The position numbers and the translations under genes are program-made. A model generated the notes under the pieces. The model was given only the letters and a program-made list of their open reading frames with translations, made no database searches and was not told the DNA's origin. DNA of 10,457 bases from Spirochaetia bacterium (GTDB lineage: Bacteria > Spirochaetota > Spirochaetia > Sphaerochaetales > Sphaerochaetaceae). Positions 1-6,774 of the stretch are shown piece by piece (position 1 is the first letter of the stretch; every line of letters begins with the position of its first letter). The stretch is from NCBI GenBank assembly GCA_009929055.1, contig SABI01000073.1, forward strand, positions 1 through 10,457, written 5' to 3'.

Positions 1-860
1 TCCCAGTGCCTCTTCTTGACGGAGAAGTCGATATTAAAAGTGCGTTTGTTCACACTAAAGCCTCTCTTGCTGTAAAAATTGCTTCAGGCTTCTTTAAAAA
101 CCCAGATATTGGCTTACCTAGTCAGTCTGGTCAGATGCTCGTAATTTCTGCTAAAACAGGAATGTTAGAAGCAGTCCTGTTAGATAATGGCTATCTCACC
201 CAAATTAGAACCGCTGCTGCAGGGGCTATCAGTGCAAAGTACTTTGCTAAAAAAGAGATAGAGAATGTAGGAGTATTTGGCTGCGGGGTACAAGCTCGCT
301 ACCAAATGGAAGCTATTTCTCTTGTAAGAGATTTTAAAAAGATCTACATGTTTAGTATCGACACAGAAGAGAGAAAAAAAGCTTTTGTCGACGATATGAA
401 AAAGAGCCTTAATAAAGAGGTCATAGTTGCTTCTAGTGGAGAAGAACTTGTAAAGAACTGCGACATTGTTGTGACGACCACCCCTTCAAGAAAAGCCTAT
501 TTTTCTCCAGATTGGACCCACCCTGGCCTCCATATTACCAGTATGGGAAGCGACGCTGAAGATAAGCAAGAACTCTATGCAAAAGTATTTACAAAAACAG
601 ATATTATTGCCTGTGACCTAATAAGCCAATCAACTCGTCTTGGAGAATTAAGAGCCCCAAAAGAGGCTGGAATTATTAAAGACCTCTCAGTTGTACGAGA
701 AATTGGGGATGTTATTGGAAATAAGAAAAAGGGGAGAGAAAACGATAGACAAGTGAGTGTCTGTGACCTTACAGGAGTTGGGGTACAAGACACCATGGTT
801 GCTACCATGGCCTATGAGATAGCGAAAGAAAAGAACCTTGGCTTACGAGTTGAACGATAG
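1..860 (+). CDS. eutC: EutC, ectoine/hydroxyectoine utilisation protein of the ornithine cyclodeaminase/mu-crystallin family (5' partial)
   Basis: The reading frame is open from the window edge. A GTG at position 6 could serve as a start, but homologues carry about 40 more residues before the 'GEVD' segment, so I treat it as internal. Numbering from that GTG gives 284 residues. Visible family features are a substrate-side Lys in 'VKIASGFF' (K24), 'IRTAAAGA' (R68, T69), a Rossmann dinucleotide-binding loop 'GCGVQA' (92-97) and the C-terminal 'DLTGVGVQD' (254-262), where the family's catalytic Asp lies. 'GEVD', 'SGFF.NP..GLPS', 'LLDNGYLT', 'TSMGSDAEDK' and 'DLTGVGVQD' resemble my memory of EutC closely, more than generic ornithine cyclodeaminase. 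EutC works in ectoine-degrading bacteria and is proposed, with EutA and EutB, to convert 5-hydroxyectoine to ectoine; its exact reaction is not firmly known. The neighbouring eutD strongly supports the assignment. A different NAD(P)-dependent imine reductase or cyclodeaminase role is the main alternative. Confidence 0.86.
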   Translation, partial: PVPLLDGEVDIKSAFVHTKASLAVKIASGFFKNPDIGLPSQSGQMLVISAKTGMLEAVLLDNGYLTQIRTAAAGAISAKYFAKKEIENVGVFGCGVQARYQMEAISLVRDFKKIYMFSIDTEERKKAFVDDMKKSLNKEVIVASSGEELVKNCDIVVTTTPSRKAYFSPDWTHPGLHITSMGSDAEDKQELYAKVFTKTDIIACDLISQSTRLGELRAPKEAGIIKDLSVVREIGDVIGNKKKGRENDRQVSVCDLTGVGVQDTMVATMAYEIAKEKNLGLRVER

Positions 861-871
861 GAGAAGAATGA

Positions 872-2041
872 ATGAAACACCTTCCTTTTAAAGAAGCTGA
901 ATATAATAGAAGAGTTCGTCTTGTAAAAGAGCAAATGGACCGACGGGGAATAGAACTATTACTCGTTCTTGATCCTTCTCACATGAATTACCTTTGTGGG
1001 TTTGATGGATGGTCTTTTTATGTTCATCAAGGACTTATTATTAGCCTGAAAGAAGAACATCCCCTTTGGTTTGGTCGAATGCAAGACTCAAATGCAGCAA
1101 GAATGACCACCTACCTACCAAACGATAATATCTATGGATATAAAGATGAATATGTACAATCCCGCTATATTCATACAATGGAGTTTGTAGCCACTCTTAT
1201 GAAAGGGAGGGGCAACACCTTAGCTATGGAGATGGATGGCTACTGGGTAACTCCTAAAATGTATTTTACTCTTCAAAAAGAACTCCCTTACTTACAGATA
1301 GTTGACGCACAAAATTTAGTTGGTTGGGTAAAAACTGTAAAAGTAGAAGAGGAGATTGCCTACATTAAAGAAGCGGGAAGAATTACCGTTAATGCAATGA
1401 ACACCGCCCTTAGTACTATTAAAGAGGGAGTAGCAGAAAGAGAAGTTGCAGCCCTTGTAAGTGCCCAGCAAATTAGGGGAACAGATACCTATGGGGGAGA
1501 TAGCCCTGCAATATTTCCCATCATTCCTAGTGAATTAAGGACAAGCAGTGCTCACCTTACCTATGCACCCGACAGAACCTATAAAAAGAATGATGTAGTC
1601 CTGTTAGAACTTGGTTCAGCACGCCATCATTACCATGCACCATTAAGTAGAACACTCTATATTGGAGAGCCTCCAAAAGACTTGCAGCATGTGAGTGATG
1701 TGGTAGTAAATGGGCTAAGAAAGACCCTTTCTAAAATAGGGCCAGGCCTCATGGCTGAAGAAGTTGAAGCCATTTGGAGAGAACAACTCGTTGGAACAGG
1801 AATCGAGAAACCTTCCCGAGTAGGCTATTCCTTTGGCCTTGCATTTGTCCCTGACTGGGGTGAACATACTGTTTCCCTCCGCCCAGGAGATAAAAGTGTC
1901 TTAACTAAAGGGATGACTATCCACTTCATGCCGGGAATTTGGTTAGATACCTACGGGTTTGAGTGTAGTGAACCATTTTTAGTTACCGAAAATGGGTGTG
2001 AGAAAATTATTGAATATCGACAAGAGTTATTTGTCATTTAA
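872..2041 (+). CDS. eutD: EutD/DoeA ectoine hydrolase (M24 peptidase fold)
   Basis: This 389-residue cytoplasmic protein has the M24 'pita-bread' architecture: a creatinase-like N-terminal domain (about 1-155) and an M24 C-terminal domain (about 160-389). Ectoine hydrolase opens the ectoine ring to N-alpha-acetyl-L-2,4-diaminobutyrate (and possibly the N-gamma isomer), the first committed step of ectoine breakdown. Diagnostic segments are 'GFDGWSFYVHQ' (43-53), 'WFGRMQD' (66-72), 'GGDSPAI' (208-214), 'PLSRTLYIG' (257-265), 'PDWGEHTVSLRPGD' (327-340) and the end 'LFVI'; these match EutD as I remember it, and the length fits the usual 390-400. The M24 metal ligands are mostly replaced: E246 in 'LLELG', P257 at the second Asp, Y319 for the His and M353 in 'HFMPG' for a Glu. 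As I recall, the characterised enzyme is metal-independent and uses a Glu as nucleophile; E246 would be that residue. The start has an AGGAG at 859-863, overlapping the eutC stop and eight bases before the ATG, so the two genes are surely cotranscribed. Confidence 0.9.
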   Translation: MKHLPFKEAEYNRRVRLVKEQMDRRGIELLLVLDPSHMNYLCGFDGWSFYVHQGLIISLKEEHPLWFGRMQDSNAARMTTYLPNDNIYGYKDEYVQSRYIHTMEFVATLMKGRGNTLAMEMDGYWVTPKMYFTLQKELPYLQIVDAQNLVGWVKTVKVEEEIAYIKEAGRITVNAMNTALSTIKEGVAEREVAALVSAQQIRGTDTYGGDSPAIFPIIPSELRTSSAHLTYAPDRTYKKNDVVLLELGSARHHYHAPLSRTLYIGEPPKDLQHVSDVVVNGLRKTLSKIGPGLMAEEVEAIWREQLVGTGIEKPSRVGYSFGLAFVPDWGEHTVSLRPGDKSVLTKGMTIHFMPGIWLDTYGFECSEPFLVTENGCEKIIEYRQELFVI

Positions 2042-2048
2042 TGAATCA

Positions 2049-2077
2049 AATGGGGGGAGAAATCCTCCCATTCTTAA
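2049..2077 (+). terminator. Hairpin terminator after eutD
   Basis: Starting eight bases after the eutD stop codon, 2049-2058 pairs with 2063-2072 in a 10-bp stem with one G-U pair (G2055-U2066), closed by a GAAA tetraloop (2059-2062). The stem is G+C rich (a run of six G). The following bases, CTTAATTA, give only a weak U-tract, so this may be an inefficient Rho-independent terminator or a 3'-end stabiliser. Its position fits the end of the eut transcript. Confidence 0.65.
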
Positions 2078-2235
2078 TTAAGTGACTCACTTTTCATGTA
2101 AGAGGTATGCATAAGTTATTCCTATCTTTATAAAAGTATATATCAATAGATGTGAAAAAGTTGTACAATGAGAGAACTATAGAGCTAGAAAGCATGCTAG
2201 GAAAAATTATATTGTGTTGAAAAGGAAGGAATGTT
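2078..2235 (+). promoter_or_regulatory. AT-rich gene-free leader region, likely holding the promoter of the DHOD-like gene
   Basis: No protein is supported here. The region lies between the eut hairpin and the next gene, so a promoter is expected. Candidate -10 boxes are TATAAA (2129-2134), TATATC (2139-2144) and TATATT (2208-2213), but none has a convincing TTGACA-like box at the right spacing, so I do not choose one. A direct repeat of GCTAG occurs at 2184-2188 and 2196-2200 (12-base period), flanking the palindrome AGCATGCT (2191-2198), and could be an operator. A strong ribosome binding site, AAGGAAGGA (2222-2230), lies five bases before the ATG at 2236. I see no riboswitch that I recognise. 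Confidence 0.35.
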
Positions 2236-3222
2236 ATGGAAAAGAGTGCAACTACATATATGGGATTAAAACTAAAGAACCCGATAATTGTCGGCTCTTG
2301 TCCTCTCACTTCAACTCTTGATGGCCTTAAACGATGTGAAGATGCTGGGGCAGGAGCTGTGGTAGTAAAATCTATATTTGAAGAACAAATAGATAGCCAA
2401 TCGGCCCAGATGATTAAACAAAGTCGAGAATTTATTGCACATGCAGATGGGGCTGATTTTATTGAAGAATCTTCAAGAAACTTCTATATAGATAACTATC
2501 TCTCCCTTATAGAAAAGGCTACCGCTGAAATAGATATACCTGTTATTGCGAGTGTGAACTGTAGAAGTTTGGGTGGATGGATCGATTATGTTGATCGCTT
2601 TAGTGCAATTGGAGCTGATGGGGTAGAAATTAATCAATATATACTCCCCTCTAATATGAAAGTGCCAAGTAGTGAAATTGAGAGTGAATACATTGAAGTA
2701 GTCTCTTCTTTAAGAGAAAAAACGTCGTTACCAATATCACTTAAGATAGGGCCCCATTTCTCATCTCTTGCCTATATGATTAAAAAGTTCGATGAGATGA
2801 ATATTAATGGATATGTCCTCTTTAACCGTTTTTATCAACCAGATATAGATATTAAGAAGATGGAGTTAAAACCTAAAGTAAACTTCTCTAATGAGCAAGA
2901 TTATGGTCAAGCTCTTCAGTGGACAGCCCTTTTAAGTGCCTATCTCAATGGTGATATCTGTGCATCAAATGGAGTTCATAATGGAGAAGCTCTCATAAAA
3001 CTTCTTCTTAGTGGAGCCAAAGCAGTACAAGTAGTGACTGCTGTTATTAAGCAAGGCCTGCCAGTAATTGGACAGATGCAAAAAACATTAGATGATTGGA
3101 TGGATAAAAATAATTATTCATCCCTCGTAGACTTTAGAGGTACCTTAGCCCACAAACGACTTGATGAGCCTGCAGTATGGGAAAGAAGCCAATATATGAA
3201 GTCTCTTAACGTGGAGTTTTAA
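2236..3222 (+). CDS. Dihydroorotate-dehydrogenase-like FMN protein
   Basis: This 328-residue protein has a TIM-barrel flavoprotein pattern like class 1 dihydroorotate dehydrogenase. It begins 'TTYMGLKLKNPIIVGSCPLT' (6-25), has the FMN-contacting Lys in 'VVVKSIFEE' (K45), a second conserved Lys in 'ISLKIGP' (K170), and the C-terminal FMN phosphate-binding stretch 'ASNGVHNGE' (243-251) followed by 'SGAKAVQVVTAV' (259-270). The segment equal to 'ELNLSCPN' of true DHODs reads 'EINQYILP' (131-138), so the catalytic Cys/Ser base is missing (I136 stands there). This matches the 'DHOD-like' subfamily, whose substrate is not known to me, and argues against a role as the pyrimidine enzyme PyrD. The start is set by an excellent Shine-Dalgarno at 2222-2230. 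It heads a unit with the acyltransferase gene, which begins three bases after its stop. Fold confidence is high; function is open. Confidence 0.85.
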   Translation: MEKSATTYMGLKLKNPIIVGSCPLTSTLDGLKRCEDAGAGAVVVKSIFEEQIDSQSAQMIKQSREFIAHADGADFIEESSRNFYIDNYLSLIEKATAEIDIPVIASVNCRSLGGWIDYVDRFSAIGADGVEINQYILPSNMKVPSSEIESEYIEVVSSLREKTSLPISLKIGPHFSSLAYMIKKFDEMNINGYVLFNRFYQPDIDIKKMELKPKVNFSNEQDYGQALQWTALLSAYLNGDICASNGVHNGEALIKLLLSGAKAVQVVTAVIKQGLPVIGQMQKTLDDWMDKNNYSSLVDFRGTLAHKRLDEPAVWERSQYMKSLNVEF

Positions 3223-3225
3223 TAT

Positions 3226-4362
3226 ATGGACATGTCATTATATAAAGATCTTGCCCCTTATAGTGGGCAAGATGTACTAGATGCAATCGCACGATTAAAA
3301 TCGTACCCAAAATTTCTTTCAAATATGGGAGAAGTGTTATACGCTGGTAATATTATAAAAACTAAGTGGAAAAGCCACCAAATGAAGGAACAAATTGTCC
3401 CTTTGCTTGACCAAATCTCTTCCTATGATGATTTTCAACGCCTTATTACAGCTGGAGTGTTTTTACCAACAATTATGAGAAACTCAATGACAAGTTTCAC
3501 CTTTAGTGGAGAAGAGCACCTCAATAAAAAAACTCCTTATTTATTTATCTCAAACCATAGAGATATTGTATTAGATTGTGCTTTACTCGATTATGCTCTC
3601 TTAGAGGCTAAGCTCCCTATTTGTGAAATGGCTATTGGTGATAATTTATTAGTTAACCAATTCACTACCGACATGTTTAAACTCAACGGTGGGGTAACAG
3701 TAAAAAGAAACCTTCCAATAAGAGAGCAATATGCTGAGTCTCTCAGACTCTCTCGCTATTTTGTTGAACTCATTCGTGAAGAGAAGAAATCGATATGGGT
3801 TGCTCAGCGTAGTGGAAGAAGTAAAGATGGAATAGATACGACAAACCCAGCGATTATTAAAATGCTCCACCTAAGCTATAAAAAAAGCGGGGTAAAATTT
3901 GCAGACTTAATTAAATCAGTAAATATAGTCCCCGTAGCAATCTCTTACCAATATGACCCTAACGATATTAACAAGGGACGAGAAGAGTATTCAAGACGCC
4001 TTCACGGAACTTATACAAAGAAAAAATATGAAGACTTGGTTAACATGCTTAGAGGATTAAGACGGTTTAAGGGGAATGTTCATCTCCACTTTGGAAAAGT
4101 ACTCACTAGTGAGTATGAAAATGCTGATGATGTAGCTCATGAAATTGATCGCCAAATACATATTGGCTACCGTCTTCACGATACAAACTATTTTGCATAT
4201 GACCTATTGCAAGGTCCTACTCGGTTTACCGACAAATATAGAGACTTGCATACTAAGCAATTCTTAGCCCGCTATAAAGGACTCTCAGAGGAGTTGCAAA
4301 AGAGAATATTACGTAGTTATGCAAACCCAGTTGTTATGCAAATGGAAGCATTAGGAATGTAA
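3226..4362 (+). CDS. PlsC/PlsB-like glycerolipid acyltransferase
   Basis: This 378-residue protein shows the four blocks of the glycerolipid acyltransferase superfamily, which transfer acyl chains to (acyl)glycerol phosphate in phospholipid synthesis. Block I is 'FISNHRDIVLD' (107-117), block II is 'GGVTVKR' (155-161), block III is 'WVAQRSGRSKDG' (191-202, in place of FPEGTRS), and block IV is 'IVPVAIS' (234-240). Block I spaces H111 and D117 by five residues, not the canonical H-X4-D; I recall this 'NHRDIVLD' form from a subgroup in Bacteroidetes and spirochaetes. No clear membrane segment is visible, so it is probably a peripheral membrane protein. It is longer than a typical PlsC (about 240), with N- and C-terminal extensions. 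A GTGGAG (3211-3216) inside the end of the previous gene lies nine bases before the first ATG, which I therefore prefer to the ATG two codons later. Exact substrate (glycerol-3-phosphate, lysophosphatidate or another) is unknown. Confidence 0.8.
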   Translation: MDMSLYKDLAPYSGQDVLDAIARLKSYPKFLSNMGEVLYAGNIIKTKWKSHQMKEQIVPLLDQISSYDDFQRLITAGVFLPTIMRNSMTSFTFSGEEHLNKKTPYLFISNHRDIVLDCALLDYALLEAKLPICEMAIGDNLLVNQFTTDMFKLNGGVTVKRNLPIREQYAESLRLSRYFVELIREEKKSIWVAQRSGRSKDGIDTTNPAIIKMLHLSYKKSGVKFADLIKSVNIVPVAISYQYDPNDINKGREEYSRRLHGTYTKKKYEDLVNMLRGLRRFKGNVHLHFGKVLTSEYENADDVAHEIDRQIHIGYRLHDTNYFAYDLLQGPTRFTDKYRDLHTKQFLARYKGLSEELQKRILRSYANPVVMQMEALGM

Positions 4363-5018
4363 TGAAGAGGACTCTTTTAGGATTCTTAGTTCTTTTAATC
4401 TTACTCACCTCATGTTCTCAAAAAGTTGATGTTAGAGTCGATACTATTACTACAAAGAATCTAAAAGTTCTAACAAGCTTTAACTCAATCAATATCTACC
4501 AAACGGCAATAGATGTGACCATTAACAGTCAAGAATTTTCTCCTAAACAGAGGTACTTTGTAACTGTAGATTCCCCCCTCTCTGATTATAGATGGGAAGG
4601 CTATGCTCTCCCTAAAGAAGTTAACAAGGCAATGAGTATTACCATGAAGAACCTTTTCATGAATCCTTTTACCGATTTTCCTATCGGTACCTATACAGTA
4701 GAGATCCTTGAAGAGGATACTTCATTTGTGACAAGTAGTTTTTCTTATGAGAGAGACCAAGAGAGGGTGCCCCTAGAGCCAATTGTGATCACCTTTAGTG
4801 AAGAAAATGGACTCTTCATCTATACCTATAATCATCCCTTAGGGGAAATGGAATATATCATTGAGTCCTATGATGAAGAGAACAACCTCTTAAAAACAAG
4901 TGAAGCTGTTACTCTTAATACGTATAGAGGAGAGTTTAACGAAGAGGTTCATCACTTTATCATTTCGAGTGTTTCTCCCATTGAAGGGTCCTATCATATC
5001 TACAGGATACTCCTTTAA
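4362..5018 (+). CDS. Small lipoprotein of unknown function
   Basis: This 218-residue protein starts with a short lipoprotein signal: K2-R3, a hydrophobic core (L5-L15) and the lipobox L-T-S-C, with C18 the predicted lipidated residue after signal peptidase II cleavage. The mature part is rich in alternating polar and hydrophobic residues (for example around 68-80 and 155-185), suggesting a beta-sandwich-like fold, and I recognise no domain. The ATG overlaps the acyltransferase stop in TAATG, and AGGA (4353-4356) lies five bases upstream, so translation is probably coupled and the gene belongs to the three-gene unit. Its 3' end overlaps the mutL 3' end by four bases. A role at the cell envelope, perhaps linked to lipid metabolism through its neighbour, is only inference. 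Confidence 0.8.
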   Translation: MKRTLLGFLVLLILLTSCSQKVDVRVDTITTKNLKVLTSFNSINIYQTAIDVTINSQEFSPKQRYFVTVDSPLSDYRWEGYALPKEVNKAMSITMKNLFMNPFTDFPIGTYTVEILEEDTSFVTSSFSYERDQERVPLEPIVITFSEENGLFIYTYNHPLGEMEYIIESYDEENNLLKTSEAVTLNTYRGEFNEEVHHFIISSVSPIEGSYHIYRILL

Positions 5019-5044
5019 ACAATACGTCCAACTGTATTGAAAAG
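5013..5044. terminator. Imperfect hairpin at the convergent gene ends (weak)
   Basis: CAATAC (5020-5025) pairs with GTATTG (5034-5039) around an eight-base loop, and CTTT (5013-5016) can pair with AAAG (5041-5044) across a small internal loop. It overlaps the stop codons of both convergent genes. There is no G+C-rich stem or good U-tract on either strand, so a terminator role is doubtful, but it is the only secondary structure seen at this junction. Confidence 0.25.
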
Positions 5045-6769
5045 CTGATCTCGAGTAATTTCTACAACAAAATTTCTCCCATGAGGACATACTGGATAGG
5101 TGAGGGCAAAGACTTTTTTTATTAAAGCAATTGCACTATCATCATCAATAATATCACCATCTTTTATTGCAGCTTTACAGGCAGTATTCGCATAGAGCAT
5201 CTTATGAAGTTCTTCAATATTTCCTCCACTATACCCCTGGATAGAGCGAATGATATCTTCTTCAACCAACTTGTAATGGGGGACAATAGAGGTCAGGGCC
5301 CATTGTAAATCTCCTTTACGAATGATGGTGATGCCAAATTCTTTATACCATTCACTATTTTCTAATAAGAAGGTGTCAATACTTCGTTCTACCTCAAAAT
5401 CAAGCTCTATCATTAGTGGCTGGCTTCCTTTCACTGTTTTTAACTCATCATAGAGAATTCTTTCATGGGCTGCATGTTGGTCTATGAGAAATAGAGAAGA
5501 GTCCTTCTCTACAAGTAAGAAGAGAGAGAATAATTGTCCTAGATACTTAAACTCAATATCATGAACAATAGAGATACTCTCTTCCTTCTTCTCATCTTGT
5601 TGTTTTTGTAGTACCTGTTTTGCCCTATTAAACCAGTCTGGCTCAACTTCACCCTTCTCTTTTCTATATGAACTATGAAAATTACTTACAATTTGATAAT
5701 TACGAGGGCTTTGATCAAACAGCTCTTTACTAGAAGCATAGTGCTCTGTTTTTTGAACAGTTGGGAGATTAAGAAATTGTTTTATCATTGAAACAACGCT
5801 GTGATGTATTTCAGCTTTATTTCGTAACTTCACCTCTCTTTTAGCTGGATGAATATTGAAATCAACTAACTTAGGATCAACTGTAATAAATAGATAGCAG
5901 TATGGGTAGGCTCCTCCTGGCAAGAAGGGGTCATATCCATAGGTTACTGCTTGGGTGAGGGCATATTCATCAATGATTCTATTATTTACAAATATGTTGA
6001 TATATTTTCGATCATTTCGATATACTTCTGCGTTTGTTGCAACTGCATATAAAGAGAAAGATGCTGCGCTATAGCTCATCTCAATCACACAAGAAGCGAT
6101 AATTTCTTTATGAGTTTTAAGAATATCAAGGACCCTATTTTTAGGGGTTGTTTGAGGAAGTTCTAATGTAGGAGAGCCATTATGAGACATATAAAAAGAG
6201 AGGTTTGGAAATGGGAGAGCTTTTTCTATCAAAGCTAACTTAGCCATCCTCGCTTCACTTGCCCCGGTTTTTAAAAAGAGTCTGCGGGCAGGGATGTGGG
6301 CAAAGAGATCTTTTACTTCTACAACGGTTCCTTTTGAAGGTCCTCCTGGGATAACCTCTCCACGCTTACCATTATCGAAAGTGATGTGTGAGCCCATTTC
6401 ACCTTTAGTTGTGCTCTGTATGGTGAGAACAGCCCCTGCAGCAATAGAGTAGAGAGCTTCTCCCCTAAAGCCAAGGGTGGATAAAGACTCTAAGTCTTCT
6501 ATCTCTGAGACTTTACTTGTTGCGTGGGAGTGGGCAGTAAGGGCAAGGTCTTCTTGTGGTATCCCACAGCCATCATCAACAACCCGGATTCGCTCTATTC
6601 CCCCATCGATGAGTTCTACACTAATAGTATTACTTCCTGCATCAATAGCATTATCTACCAGTTCTCTTACAATAGAAGCTGGTCGGTCAATTACCTCGCC
6701 TGCTGCTATTCGCTGCGCTACTAATGGTTCTAGTATCTTTATGTTATTCTGCTTCATATAGATGAGCAT
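5015..6769 (-). CDS. mutL: DNA mismatch repair protein MutL (endonuclease-type)
   Basis: MutL couples MutS mismatch recognition to strand incision and excision. The N-terminal GHKL ATPase is complete: 'ELVDNAIDAG' (36-45; E36 catalytic, N40 Mg ligand), 'DDGCGI' (65-70), 'HATSKV' (82-87), 'GFRGEA' (100-105), 'PAR' (160-162), 'VNNRIIDE' (261-268) and 'DFNIHPAKREV' (303-313). After a short charged linker (about 340-400), the C-terminal dimerisation/endonuclease domain carries 'DQHAAHE' (430-436), 'ACKAAIK' (530-536) and 'CPHGR' (561-565), the metal-binding set found in nicking MutLs and absent from E. coli MutL. The last acidic residue of DQHA-X2-E-X4-E is D441. 'QPLMIE' (450-455) resembles the beta-clamp binding motif. 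Length of 584 is normal. The ATG at 6769 is the earliest possible start, since an in-frame TAG lies upstream, but the ATG at 6757 (MKQNNIKIL) fits homologues better; neither has a Shine-Dalgarno. A terminator sits immediately upstream. Confidence 0.96.
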   Translation of the reverse strand: MLIYMKQNNIKILEPLVAQRIAAGEVIDRPASIVRELVDNAIDAGSNTISVELIDGGIERIRVVDDGCGIPQEDLALTAHSHATSKVSEIEDLESLSTLGFRGEALYSIAAGAVLTIQSTTKGEMGSHITFDNGKRGEVIPGGPSKGTVVEVKDLFAHIPARRLFLKTGASEARMAKLALIEKALPFPNLSFYMSHNGSPTLELPQTTPKNRVLDILKTHKEIIASCVIEMSYSAASFSLYAVATNAEVYRNDRKYINIFVNNRIIDEYALTQAVTYGYDPFLPGGAYPYCYLFITVDPKLVDFNIHPAKREVKLRNKAEIHHSVVSMIKQFLNLPTVQKTEHYASSKELFDQSPRNYQIVSNFHSSYRKEKGEVEPDWFNRAKQVLQKQQDEKKEESISIVHDIEFKYLGQLFSLFLLVEKDSSLFLIDQHAAHERILYDELKTVKGSQPLMIELDFEVERSIDTFLLENSEWYKEFGITIIRKGDLQWALTSIVPHYKLVEEDIIRSIQGYSGGNIEELHKMLYANTACKAAIKDGDIIDDDSAIALIKKVFALTYPVCPHGRNFVVEITRDQLFNTVGRIV

Positions 6770-6774
6770 ACCAG

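Noticed and set aside
6..8. GTG as the real start of eutC
   Set aside because: The upstream codon is in frame, and the conserved family N-terminus (about 40 residues) would be missing; the gene is cut by the window edge.
575..808. Minus-strand open frame inside eutC
   Set aside because: It is antisense to a well-conserved coding region and its product has no recognisable features; a shadow frame.
872..2041. Annotation of the M24 protein as Xaa-Pro dipeptidase or creatinase
   Set aside because: The M24 metal ligands are absent, and the neighbouring eutC and the diagnostic segments point to ectoine hydrolase.
2094..2309. Minus-strand 71-residue frame across the leader region and the start of the DHOD-like gene
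   Set aside because: Its composition (many Phe, Ile, Ser, Tyr) is what antisense AT-rich DNA gives, and it overlaps the conserved N-terminus and ribosome binding site of the DHOD-like gene.
3649..3870. Minus-strand frame inside the acyltransferase gene
   Set aside because: It lies opposite conserved blocks II and III and shows no independent support.
6477..6761. Plus-strand frames opposite the mutL ATPase domain
   Set aside because: They are antisense to the most conserved part of mutL; no domain or convincing start.
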